A DNA stretch of 64,000 bases, from assembly GCA_034638255.1 (NCBI GenBank), contig JAWPGT010000015.1:124001-188000 (forward strand). Reading direction: 5' to 3'. The DNA comes from Coprinus comatus (Eukaryota; Basidiomycota; Agaricomycetes; Agaricales; Agaricaceae). Below are positions 34,489-51,482 of this stretch, in pieces. The translations under genes were made by a program, and so were the position numbers. The notes beneath the pieces were generated by a model. That model was given only the letters and a program-made list of their open reading frames with translations. It made no database searches and was not told the origin of the DNA. How positions within the stretch are numbered: position 1 is the first letter of the stretch; each line of letters opens with the position of its first letter.

Positions 34489-35368
34489 TCAATTATGTTG
34501 GCCGTCTTTGACATTTTGAGTTTTCTCGAAAAGCTCCATCTGTTCGTCCTTGCCAAGTCCCATGCGGCCTCTCCAATGAATAGGAAGTAAAGGTGGGTCC
34601 TGTGCAGTGAATGGTCTAACAGGCAATTGTGCAATAGCATCGAGTACCGCCGGAACATTCTCGGCTTCAGTTCGCCTAACCATTCTCCTTGAGGATAAAC
34701 GAGTAGATTCGCTGCATACCTTCACCAAGAAAAAGATACCATTTAATCTAATGCTTAAGGATGTCCTGGAAAAAATGAACTCACTTATGTGCCCACCAAC
34801 ATGTCCAACCTCGCTAACCTTAACCTCTTTCCACCAACCTTCCTCTTCTCCACTTCCTCTCTCAACGCCTTTGCAACTCTACCACCAGTCTCACCACATC
34901 TACAATCCCTTTCACCATGTGTACAAACATACAAATGTACTTCTTCACCAGTCTCATTCGTAACTTTCCATGCAAAATATGGTTCTTTACTTTATTCTCC
35001 ACATCATGTAGATTCTCCAATGTCACTTCTGATAATTCCAATCGACCACCAAGACCTGAGAATACCGTAGCTGATGTTCTTTCTTTACTCGTACTTCCGC
35101 TTTCGTTATTTGAAAGTGATTCTCCGCTCCAAGAAAAATTAACAATCGTCCCTAGTTTCATCGTTGCTAGTTGCAACGCCCTTTGTACAGGTGAAGATAT
35201 TTTTGCGGGGAAAGATGAAGGTCGTTCATTTGTATGAAGAAAGATATAGCTGGAATGTGAAGCAACAGTTCCATATAGTGGTTTTACTGTTTTGGTCAGC
35301 GCCGCTGTCGAAGTCGATGCCGATGCCGAAGTAGATAAAACGCGTATAAACTGAGAAGCGAAGGTCAT
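34489..35368 (-). pseudogene. Apd1/Aim32-like thioredoxin-fold [2Fe-2S] protein, frame broken several times
   Basis: From an N-terminal Met at 35368 the protein resembles the sucrase/ferredoxin-like family: LYGTVASHSSYIFLHT, LGGRLELSEVTLENL, then VCTHGERDCRCGETGGRV, VGHVGGH, YAANLLVYPQGEW and NVPAVLDAIAQLP. In Apd1 two Cys in a C-x10-C arrangement and the two His of H-x3-H bind the cluster; all four are visible. These blocks lie in different frames: single bases appear missing at short homopolymers near 34975 (A4), near 34835 (C/T run) and near 34637 (GGC), and one intron near 34680-34765 also does not join in frame. It is probably decaying, or the assembly is poor here. The family maintains redox or iron-related functions in mitochondria or cytosol. 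Confidence 0.65.
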
Positions 35369-35653
35369 TTCAAGTAGTCGAAGGGTTATTTAGCAATAAG
35401 ATAAATGAAGAAGTAAAAAGTCCGAGTAAAAAGTCAGGAAGAAAGCCGAAGACGCGTTGCGTCATCAGAGTGCAGAGTCAAGATCAATTGATCCGAATTA
35501 CAAACTTAGCTTATTTCAAAGCCAACACACATCGCCTGTTCACATATTCAAAAACAACATTAATCTCTACGTATAAAATATCCTAACTCAGAATACCAAT
35601 ATCTATCAAACGGCCAAAGAAAGAAAAAAATGAATTAGAAAAAATGAACAAAT

Positions 35654-41490
<5,837 letters not shown>

Positions 41491-41689
41491 CCTGGAGAAA
41501 TGAGAAGATAGGCTGGGTATTTAAGTCCTATTTTCAAATTAGATTTCGACGCGTACACAACGGCTTTGCCGCAAAATCTGACAAATGAAGACCCATTTGT
41601 CCGGAAACCCTTGTGGTTGGATGACGAAGCACTGCGGCCCGCTGACAGAAGGCTTGATGTGTGAGACTGCTAATTTTAGAATCAGTTTA

Positions 41690-44122
41690 ATGCCTCCTCC
41701 ACCCAAGAGAACAAACTCAAATCTAGTCGTCGCCCTCAAGTATGAAGGTCTCAAGGCTACCAGTTCTTCTCAAAGTGGACAGATGCTTCCTACATCATGT
41801 TCAAGCAGGACATGACTACCCTCGGCATGCCTCTGCCAAAGAAGGCCAACATCGTCTTTGTCTCCCATGGCACTCTCGAGTTCTTCTGGCCCATTGTCCA
41901 CAACGAGCATGTATGTATCTATCGTGCGTCATATACATAACCCAACCTGACCACCCGCAGACCCTACTTACCAACATGATCTGGACCAAGTCACAGTTAT
42001 ATAAGGAGAGCAACCTCTCGATGTGCGTGCCATCGCCATCTCATCCTCAGGCCATGTCCTGACGTCTTTCCCAGTGCCAGCATGGTTGTTCATGAGGAGC
42101 GACACTACCCTCAACCCACCAACCAGCCCCCACCCGTCGCCACTAAACCACCAACGGTAGTCAAGCAGAAACCACCCCACTCTGTTCAAGGTCCCCAAAC
42201 CACCAGCAACTCAAGCGATCGATATCACCCATATCTGCAGTCAGCTTCAGCAGCAAGTAAACCAGCGGTCCAAACAGCTCCTCGTACATTTCCATCTTCG
42301 CTTCCCCCAAAGCCAGCCGTCAAGACGGAACCAGTCGATGGTAGACTACCAGCAGTAAGTATTCTTTGCGCATACATCCAGGGTTAGGGTTTAATATATA
42401 TATCGGATATCCTCCACAGCCAAGACCGGTAGCCAAACAAGCAAGTCCTTCCCCCTCTCTATTACTCAAGTCTGCCAATTAACACCTGCATAGGAAGTAC
42501 CGTCACCTGTCGAACCCTCGAGTTGGAGACAAGTTCCATCAATCGTGACTGCACGTCCACACCCAACACAAGCATTGCCTTCCCCAGTACCTTCACGCCC
42601 GTCATCAGCACAACTTCCTCCACCTCCTCGTTCTAGCATTCCAGCTCCAACCCACATAGCTCAACATCCCAATGCATCAGTCCCTCAACAATCCACGGCA
42701 CCACCACAGCTAAATGTAATTACCAGACCAGCTCCCTCTCAACTTCCACCTCCAACACGATCTGTACCAACATCAACACAACATCAAGCACCAACACTAG
42801 TACAACCACAACCTCCTTCGGCAACATCTGCCGTGTTGCCACCTACTATAATGACGCTTGATCAAGCTGCAACTGACGCTGTGGAAACTCTAGCCAAAAG
42901 AGTTTCAAACAGGAATAACATTTCCCCTGTTCAACGTTTCAAATTGGAACTCGCTGCTATAAGAAGCATTATAGCTGCTGCTGTTGATAAAGAGACATCC
43001 ATATATCAGCACTATGGTCGACAAAATCCTTCTTTTGATGCTTCGGCCAGTCAAAGTGCGGCTCGTATGTTACTTCCTTGTCATTCCAGGAATTCAGGTT
43101 AATGCGGTTTTTGTCCGGTAGTTTTGCAAAAACGTTTTAAAGATACCCAAAGCGAACTGGAAACTACGAAACAAAAATACGAATCTGCGAAAAAGAAAAT
43201 TCTTGAATGTAACTTTGGTGCGTTGCATACATCTAACATCTACAGCGTTGTATCGTTTTATTGACATCAATACCGATATTCCTCAGATGCAAAGATGTCG
43301 CTAGAAAAAGTGGAAAGTGGAATGGAGGAAAGGAAGGAAAAAATGGATAGGGATATGGAAGAGAGGAAGACGAAATATGATGTTCGTGAGACTTGTAAGT
43401 TTAATAGTAATACATCCTCCAGCATGTATCATTGATATTTTTTCTAGTTCTGAATAAATCACTTGAACAAGTAAAACGTTCTCTTGAGGTTGATAGAACC
43501 AATTATACAAATGATATACTTTGTGGGTTACTTTGACCTTTTACGATCATAGAGTATATGCTAATGTTACTGCTATATGATACAGCTTGGCAAACTAGAT
43601 TTACAAATGTAGAGTCGCGGTTGGAATCTGAAAAGATAGGGCGTCAGAATGATGTGACTGGTGAGACTTATTCAGATATACATAATGCCTTTGTATCGCT
43701 AACTTGATTCTAGCATTACAGAAACAATTGGAAGATTTGGAAAGACAGATGAAGGCTGAACGAGAAGTGCACCAGAATGAATTGAATGGTGAGTCGTGTT
43801 TTTTTGTTATTGTTATTTTTCTTTTTCTTTTTGTGGCATGTTTTGACGGTTTTTATCTCACTCGTTCGTGGTAGCAATCAAACCAAGATTCGAAGCAATG
43901 CAACGTGAAATGGAAATTGAAAAAACTAAACGAATAGAAATGGAACACGTCATCAAAGATATGGAAAGAGAATGCAGAGAACCTTTTATTGTTCCTGCTT
44001 TATTACAATCTTTTATTCAGTTATCGAAAGCTACGACTCGAGCTCAAGTTATTTCTGATTCCAACTCCCATTCTGACTCCACTTCCGATTCCAATGTAAC
44101 AAACTCGAATTCGATGGGATAA
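41690..44122 (+). CDS. proline-rich coiled-coil protein of unknown function, N-terminal frame disturbed
   Basis: Not assigned to a family. It begins MPPPPKRTNSNLVVALKYEG, continues in another frame as YQFFSKWTDASYIMFKQDM (an extra 8 bases, GTCTCAAG, near 41743-41750), and there is another one-base shift near 42020 before the block RHLILRPCPDVF. From 42070 on the gene is clean: a Pro/Gln/Ser-rich region (42082-42840), a conserved-looking helix block (LDQAATDAVETLAKRVSN to about 43010), then six or more small exons encoding a continuous acidic/basic coiled coil (for example 43730-43787 and 43876-44122) ending in a Ser/Asp/Asn tail. Exon 42421-42429 is only 9 nt. It could be a scaffold protein. 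The extra 8 bases would be far too short for an intron. Confidence 0.6.
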
Positions 44123-44432
44123 TAATTTATTCGAAATATTGTTGTAACGATTACGAAGGATTTTTAAAGCACTTTGGAGCTCGAAAGCAACTCGCTTCTC
44201 TCAACTTCTTTACTTAAATCGAGGGGTTTTCAATTTCAGAAACATGGTTACGTACGAATCAATCGCTATGGATATCGTTATTGGATAACTTATTTACATA
44301 CAACTCGAACACGACAGGACAAAGAACAGGGGAAGGCGGAAGGAAGGGAAGACATACAAGGGAAATAAGAAGGAAGAGGAAAGAGATGAAACAAGTTACG
44401 AATAATCAAGAACAAATGGACTAGCTAAATAT
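44123..44432. other. short spacer between convergent genes
   Basis: About 310 bases between the stop codons of the coiled-coil gene and the first GH7 gene; 3' untranslated sequence is expected. No remnant of a cellulose-binding module was found downstream of the GH7 stop. Confidence 0.5.
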
Positions 44433-45891
44433 CTAGTTAGGCAAAGTGGAGCCAATGGGACCAAACTTGATGTTAGAATAAACGACTTGGGAATTCGGAG
44501 CCGAATTTTCAACATCAGAAGGTACACCAGAAGAAGTTGGGCAAGTTCCACGAGCGATACCTGGTTTACTTGCATCACCATCAGTAGGATAGTTAGAATC
44601 CAACCACAACATATTCGCAGCATGATCATCCCAAATACTCAACACCAAAACCATACCATTAGCCAAAGCTTTACCCATTCCTGCTAATCCACCATGTTCA
44701 CCGAAACTATCACGATCTTCGAAAGCCGCCTTTTGAGAATCACAAAATTCTTGAGTGATAGAATCAAGAGCGTCCATTCCAGGAACGTTATTAACTTTGG
44801 AATTTTGAATGACTTGACCATTTTGAATATATAACCTACGGATCTCACTAAGAGATCCCGACGTAGAATTATTATTGGTCAAAAATTGAGTGACGACGGT
44901 GAATTTGGAACTGGTATCAATAGTCATTCCTTGACCATAAAACTCTTTATCACCCATACGGAATGAGTTAAAGTCGCAACCGTCAGGATCACAAACACCA
45001 CTGTAACGGCTGTCGATAGCACAGTCAGCACCTTCGCAGCGGGTTTGACCATTGACTGTGCAGGGATGGGGAGTGTATGCGGCTGAAACTGAGTTGGCTT
45101 CCCAAATATCCATTTCACCACAGCATGTTCCATATTGACCGGTTCCGGCGTTGATGTCGTTGTCGGAAGGTTCCCAACCTTCGGAGTTGGCCTATAAATT
45201 TTTAAATTAAATTAAATTAGTACGAGATACTTTCGGTAAGAGAGAAAAGAAAAGTAATAATAAAAAAAAAGTGACTTACGATACCATTAATAAATTTAAT
45301 ATCCCTAGGACATTGTGAATCACAATATCCAGTTCCATACTTCGCACCAGCCTTATTAGTAGAATATTTAGCCATTCCACCATCCTCATCCATTTCCGAA
45401 AAGTACAAAGCACCATTCAATCCACAAGGTAACTTTGAAACATCCACATCAAAAGTAAACTCGTTATTCAATAAATCAAACATCTCATAGCTGCTATCAT
45501 CAGCCAACAAATAAACCCTAGATCCAATATTCTTTTGTTGTCCATTCGTAACGAATTTGAGTGTAAGAGCGTTACCGGATGCGGTTATACCATATGTTCC
45601 ACTATAATCTGCACCTTCTAATGCACAATTTTCAGCGCATGTAGCACCATCAGGGCATAAAGAGTTGTCCCAGGTGTTACCAGTGTAACAGTTGGTGAAA
45701 CCTCCGGTATCGTGGAGCCAACGCCAATTGGAATCGAGGACGACACTACCGGAAACGGATTGACAAGAACCTGGAGCAGTGCAACGAGACCAGGAAAGGG
45801 AGGGATGGGATTCGGCAGTGTTGGTGCCTACTTGTTGACCGTAGGTTACGGCTAACAATGAGAGACTGATAAGAGCGAGTTTGGGAAACAT
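44433..45891 (-). CDS. cel7: GH7 cellobiohydrolase (Cel7), catalytic domain only
   Basis: Exons 45891-45280 and 45191-44433 give an intact 456-residue protein. An 18-residue signal peptide ([18 protein letters not shown]) is followed by the mature start QQVGTNTAE. The active-site stretch GEMDIWEAN places the nucleophile Glu, Asp and acid/base Glu at mature positions 212, 214 and 217, as in the Trichoderma enzyme. Many paired cysteines are kept ([26 protein letters not shown]). GH7 enzymes processively release cellobiose from crystalline cellulose. Unlike the neighbour at 47612-49254 it has no linker or CBM1 and stops after GSTLPN. The pair is a tandem duplication in the same orientation. Confidence 0.96.
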
Positions 45892-45994
45892 TGTTGTGTG
45901 CTTGGGGACTTTTTTTTTGAAGATGGAAGAAGTTGTCGATGAAACTGGGAGGTTTTGAGATGACTACTGAGGAAATTTGAGCAGTTGGATACTT

Positions 45995-46008
45995 ACCATT
46001 TTATAGCC
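45995..46008 (-). promoter_or_regulatory. TATA box of the first GH7 gene
   Basis: GGGCTATAAAATGG on the minus strand, about 110 bases upstream of the ATG at 45891, a good match to the TATA consensus for a strongly regulated secreted enzyme. Confidence 0.6.
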
Positions 46009-47611
46009 CTCTTCAACTTACAATTATCGGATAGATCATTGGAGAGTTAGTAGATACGGCGATTTGTTGGATGATATCTCGCTGAAACTAGCCTTCTTCG
46101 AAAGAGTTGATAGTATAGTGGAAGGTTACCACCTATATCCGTTGCTCCACCTATCTGTTCCTTTCAGTGTGTTCTACTCGGAGACAAAGACCGGCAGGGG
46201 TAATAGTAATCGGCTTAGGTTACGATTTTACGATTAATTTTTCCCTCTCGGCACAACCATTTCGTATATGTTGGGGAAATCCATATGGTGATAGAATTCT
46301 GTATAAACTGAAGGGGTGGAGATTGTTAAAAGAGTCCGGAGGAACTTCAAATTAGATGTATGCCATACAAGCCGAATAGGTGTATGAACTATTTTCGGCG
46401 CCCAGAGTCGTCTTGGCTGTTGGCTCTAACAGGTTACTAGTATGTGACCAGACCAGCGAGATTAGGAGACGTAGTCAACTCCCACTAATGATAATTAGAC
46501 ACTTACTTCTGCGAAAGGCGGTTTGGTGTGACTCCTGTGCAGGTAAAGCGCGCATATATCCACAGCCAAAATAAAAAATAACAAACAGTTCTAGCCTGTT
46601 TATCTTCAAGGAGCTCTTAGCATTTCCATCATCGCATCGAAAACAGTGGATGAACTTCGGGTTGGTAGTAGTCAAGCGTCGCTAAGTCAAAGTATATCAT
46701 TTGACTACATAACCCAAGAGAATTTTTGTTGATTTTTGTTTTGTTAGTTGGAGCTTTGAGGAAGAGGAAGATGAAATTGTGGAGCTGGTCGTATGCAAGA
46801 AGTTTTGGTATAAAAATAGATTATTCGAAGGGTCGTGCCGAGTTGGGAAGGGATCTGTGATTAACCAATCGGGTATGTTCTGGTGATGTTCCTTACATCT
46901 GGATAAATACTAAGGTATATCTAAGGGGTTATGTCCTAGATTTATTACTGGTTTGGAGTTTGGCATTGGTTCATCTTCGTTAACGTTTGACTGGGTTGAA
47001 ATCCGGCTGAAATTCGACGACTGTGAATCTTTGTGAACTCGCAAACGGCTTGTCGGACCCGTGCCTATCAAGATCCGGGAATCCATGTTCCCACAGTATA
47101 CCCCTGAGAACGTTACGTGAAGGATTTACACCTGCAACATAAATATGTGTCAAAGTTGTACAACATCTTGTATACTTACTTCCTCCTTCCCCTTCCCACT
47201 AAAACCCCGTTAACAATCCTATCCAACATTCCAAGATTTCAACATGTCAACAAAGTATCATATTGACACTTGTGCCTTGGCCATACTGGGTGCGGGGAAA
47301 CAAGGGTCGGTGAGTGCGCCTTGGCAAAAGCTTACTTTACTACCCCGCTTTTTCCAAGAGAAATGATACATGGACCCACAAGACCATTTCGAAAACATAA
47401 CTTTCAGGAATCTCAAAATATGTTCAAGGGATTACTAAAGTAAGTTTGGTCTTGAACTTACTCGGATGTGATACTTGCTAATTTAGAAAACGAAAGGACT
47501 TCAAATTCGGAACAAGTGCTGACTACATTTACTGCCAAGTACATACACATCTCTTATACACTAGTACATAAATCGGAAATGAAACAGGAATATTTAAAAA
47601 GCACCGAGGCT
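46009..47611. other. intergenic between the GH7 genes
   Basis: Promoter of the first GH7 gene plus the 3' region of the second. Apart from a possible dehydrogenase fragment at 47243-47440 (listed separately) nothing was recognised. Confidence 0.45.
47243..47440 (+). pseudogene. possible fragment of a nucleotide-binding oxidoreductase (P5C reductase-like start)
   Basis: ATG at 47243 begins a frame reading MSTKYHIDTCALAILGAGKQGS, with a Rossmann-type GxGxxG and the residue pattern of a pyrroline-5-carboxylate reductase N-terminus. A GTGAGT donor follows directly, and a CAG acceptor near 47405 opens ESQNMFKGLLK before another GTAAGT. No later part of the fold is present before the GH7 gene ends at 47612. 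This is a relic at best; the assignment rests on about 30 residues. Confidence 0.3.
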
Positions 47612-49254
47612 CTAGATACATTGACTGTACCATTGGTTGATAACTGTGCAAGTAGAACCAGAGACACAGCTAGTCGGGCCAGCCCAGCCTTGACCACCGC
47701 TAGAAAAATCGATCACAGAAAGTTAGCCACATTCCATAGAAAAACATTCGCACAGCTCACCATTGTCCCCATTTTGTTTGTTGAGGTGAGTTTGCAGTAG
47801 AGGTTGTAGAACCTCCTCCACCGGGGTTGGTCGGGGTAGCATTGGTGTAAGTAGAATCGATATCACCGAATTTGATGTTGGAGTAAATGACGGAGGAGTT
47901 CGGGACAGATGATTCCACGTCAGAAGGAACACCGGATGTAGTTGGGCAAGTTCCACGAGCGATACCTGGTTTGCTTGCATCACCATCAGTAGGATAGTTG
48001 GAATCCAACCACAACATATTCGCAGCATGATCATCCCAAATACTCAAAACCAATACCATCTTTGACAATGCCTTGCCCATTTGAACCAAACCACCATGTT
48101 CTCCGAAACTATCCCTATCTCCGAAGGCGGTCTTCTGACTATCACAGAAATCTTGAGTGATAGAGTCAAGAGCGTCCATTCCAGGAACGTTAACTTTGGA
48201 GTTTTGAATGACTTGACCATTTTGAACATACAACCTACGAATCTCCTTGAGATTTCCGGAAGAAGTACCGGAGTCGGTAAGGAATTGAGTGACGACGGTA
48301 AATTTGGAATTGGTGTCAACAGTCATGCCTTTGCCGTAGAATTGCTTTTCACCCATACGGAATGAGTTAAAGTCGCAACCGTCGGGATCACAAACACCAC
48401 TGTAACGGCTGTCGATAGCACAGTCAGCACCTTCGCAGCGGGTTTGACCAGTGACTGTGCAGGGATGGGGAGTGTATGCAGCAGCGTTCGAGTTGGCTTC
48501 CCAGATATCCATCTCACCACAGCAAGTACCGTATTTACCAGTTCCAGCATTAACATCATTGTCTGATCCCTCCCAACCCTCAGAGTTAGCCTATTATCCG
48601 AGTTTCAGTAGGTGTATATAAACGAAAGGGTCATTTGGTGCTTACAACGCCGTTGATAAATTTGATGTCACGGGGACATTGAGAATCACAGTAACCGGTA
48701 CCATACTTAGCACCAGCCTTGTTGGTAGAGAAGCGAGACATTCCACCATCAGCATCCATCTCGGAGAAATAGAGAGCGCCGTTAAGACCACAGGGAAGGT
48801 TCGAAACGTCGACATCGAAAGTGAACTCCTGGTTGAGGAGGTTAAACATCTGGTATTTCGCCTCGCTTTCCATAAGGTATACACGTGAACCGATATTCTT
48901 CTGTTGACCGCTGGTAACGAACTTGAGAGTCAAAGCATTACCGCTTGTCGTGATACCGTAAGTTCCAGAGTAGTCGGCACCATCGAGGGCACATTGTTGA
49001 GCACAAGTGGCACCACTAGTACAGATGCTGGTATCCCAGGTGTTACCGGTGTAGCAGTTGGTGAAACCTGAAGTGGTGTGGAGCCAACGCCAGTTGGAAT
49101 CAAGAACGACACTACCAGAAACGTTAGTGCAGCCGCTCCTGGTACACTTTGACCAAGAGAGAGAAGGGTGGGTTTCGGCAGTGTTGGTGCCGACCTGTTG
49201 GCCGTATACCACTGCCAAGAGCGAGAGAGATAGAAGAGAGATTTTCGGGAACAT
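47612..49254 (-). CDS. cel7: GH7 cellobiohydrolase with C-terminal CBM1
   Basis: Exons 49254-48646, 48590-47761 and 47699-47612 give an intact 508-residue protein. An 18-residue signal peptide ([18 protein letters not shown]) precedes [18 protein letters not shown] carries the catalytic Glu/Asp/Glu. After the catalytic domain come a Gly/Ser/Thr linker ([15 protein letters not shown]) and a family 1 cellulose-binding module ([17 protein letters not shown] through WYSQCI) with four cysteines and the aromatic face residues. The CBM1 is split by the last intron right at its first Cys. This is the classical bimodular cellobiohydrolase. The first intron lies at the same place as in the neighbouring copy. 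Confidence 0.97.
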
Positions 49255-49323
49255 TGTGGAGTGGTTTGTGGAGTTTTGCGTTTAAAGCTTGGACAACTAA
49301 TGTTCTATTGTGGAGTTTAGCAT

Positions 49324-49357
49324 CTTTTATACCCCAGCTTGTGCGGATAATTTGCGG
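49324..49357 (-). promoter_or_regulatory. TATA box and candidate CreA/Cre1 sites of the CBM1-GH7 gene
   Basis: On the minus strand a TATAAAAG box lies about 75 bases before the ATG at 49254. Two matches to the carbon-catabolite repressor consensus SYGGRG lie just upstream: CTGGGG at about 49333-49338 (minus strand) and GCGGGG at about 49352-49357 (plus strand). A six-base degenerate motif occurs often by chance, so only the paired position next to the TATA box makes it suggestive. Confidence 0.4.
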
Positions 49358-50647
49358 GGTAGAGAGTATAATATCACTGCTTATAGACATAGCCTCACGA
49401 AGATACGCCGCAAATGCGAAAGGTTTACATGCAGTAAATGGTCATTCGATGTATTGTGAGCTGTCATTGCGCCCGTAATGCCGTTAATCAGAGAGAAAGA
49501 AAATGTCAGAGAAGCTCAAGGAGTACCATTCTGTGACAAAAAGGCGCGTTTTGGGAAGTTGGTTATTCGATCTAGCGCCTGACATACCGAGGAAAGAGCG
49601 ACAGAAAGGGACCCAAACATCTATAGGCAAAAAGGGCCCCGCCCTTTTATAGTCGCCTATAATTAGAACATGTGTGAAAATGTGGGTGTTAAGGGACATC
49701 CTAGCATAAAGGATTCATGTGGATTCTCTATTGATTAATGGTTCTTCTCCCAACTTCGTAGCTGGAAACTCTCCCATAAAATATTGAGCACCCAATCTGT
49801 TTCTCTCGGTGGTGCTATTTCTTTTTCAGTTTGCCTTCATTTTGATTTCAACGTATCCTTCATCAAATTCATCTCGGAGAGAAGTGATTTCGATTTTTCC
49901 CAAACATTTCCACTAAGCGAGTACTTTCCGAGTACTAATATTTATGTTACAGCTTCGGCTCAATATCATGGCAGTTTACGAGGTAGAAACTCGGGTTTAA
50001 ATCATCCTAAAAAAAGGGTTGTCTCCTCAGAATCCAAGAATCCGGGAATACAGACCAGCTTTATCATCACCATACACATCTGTACTGCGTCATTCAGATG
50101 TCACCTGAACCCTGCCATAATTTAAGAACACAAGGAATGATTTGATTAGTGCCAGCATCGTGGACAGATGTCTCTAAAAATAACAATATCACGATTGATT
50201 CGGACCATATAATATCACCTGAAAGTCCGAGATTTGACGTTGGACCATTTATTCAGCCTATTTACCTCACATGGCTGAGCTTTTATTCTTTGCAGGGCCA
50301 TACGAATTTTCGGCCGAAGTTCGATACCTTTTTGCAAAGGTTGGACTTCGATTTCGGGTCAAATGTATCCAAGAAACCTGCCACAAATATTCACTCTTAC
50401 CATGCTCATGTCAACCCCTACCTCGAAAGTTGAGCGCATATCCCAGGATTTAAAATAGCATCTATGTTCAAGGTTCGATCCCTCGCATTGTCCCAAAAGA
50501 AACCCTATTACTAAACAAATAAGTATTACCTAATACCGATTATCTGTTGGGAATCTCCGCGACTCTCATCTAATTAGGGTCAGGGGAGAGAACGGTGACA
50601 TACCACACACATCTATCATCTACATCTAATCTCTCCAACCAACAACA
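49358..50647. other. intergenic, promoters of GH7 and profilin
   Basis: No gene supported. A GC-rich block (GGGCCCCGCCC) followed by TTTTATAG lies near 49635-49652. Frames at 49784-50125 and 50149-50433 show no family features. Confidence 0.45.
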
Positions 50648-51215
50648 ATGTCCTGGCAAGGTACTACCAACCCCACCCTTGTAACTGATCACAACAAAAC
50701 ATGATAACTATCTTCAAAATAGGCTACATCGATAACCAACTTATTGGTTCCGGCAAGATCACTCACGCCATCATCCTCGGTCTCGCAGGAGGCATTTGGG
50801 CCAACTCTCCAGGGTATGATGTATGTATTAGAACAAATTTTACGCGTTATACATGTATTCACGTCTTTTTTATCACGCAAAGCTTCCACTTGAAGAACAG
50901 AAGGCGCTTGTGACAGGCTTGAACGAAAAGAACTACAGCCATGTCCGTGAAAATGGTATTCGTGTGAAGGGCAAAAAGTACTTCACATTATCTGCCGAGG
51001 ATCGTCATATCTATGCAAAGCAAGGAGTATGTTACTCGTTGTTCTTTCATTGACGAATAAACAAATACTCATATTAATTTCAGGCCAATGGTGTCGTTAT
51101 CGTAAAGACCAAACAAGCTGCCCTCGTTGGCGTCTATGAACCTCCCATTCAAGCTCCCGAAGCTACGAAGGTCGTTGAAGGACTTGCGGACTACCTCATT
51201 AGCGTTGGATACTAG
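50648..51215 (+). CDS. PFY1: profilin
   Basis: Exons 50648-50660, 50723-50820, 50883-51026 and 51084-51215 give an intact 128-residue protein that starts MSWQGYIDNQLIGSGK and ends in the classical helix GLADYLISVGY. The N- and C-terminal helices carry the aromatic residues of the poly-proline site (W3, Y6, Y near the end); VYEPPIQAPEATKVVEGLA belongs to the C-terminal actin-binding part. Profilin binds G-actin, poly-proline and PIP2 and supplies actin to formins. Length and sequence are typical of basidiomycete profilins. Confidence 0.97.
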
Positions 51216-51482
51216 TACTGAGGATTTATTAAAGTCAGAAGTTTGGATATATCTCTAATCACAATATGAATGAATAGTATGTAGTCCTACACCAAGAATA
51301 TGGGCAATACGGGCAATTAAACGATGCATAACGTTCCATATGATGTACGACTAATCCATTGTTGAATCTAACACCTTCATGAGCGTCTCATATAAATTGA
51401 ATAGATTAACTTTCACTAGACATCATCTAACACTCCTACATTAATGCGACTTTCAGTATAATACACCTTTGTGATCACCACA

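Noticed and set aside
41743..41750. Eight-base GT..AG stretch as an intron
   Set aside because: Far below any plausible spliceosomal intron length; treated as an insertion.
49149..49478. 109-codon frame antisense to the start of the CBM1-GH7 gene
   Set aside because: Shadow of the GH7 coding sequence and promoter; no family features.
50466..50490. GGTTCGATCCC, a tRNA T-arm look-alike
   Set aside because: No paired T stem and no other tRNA arms around it.
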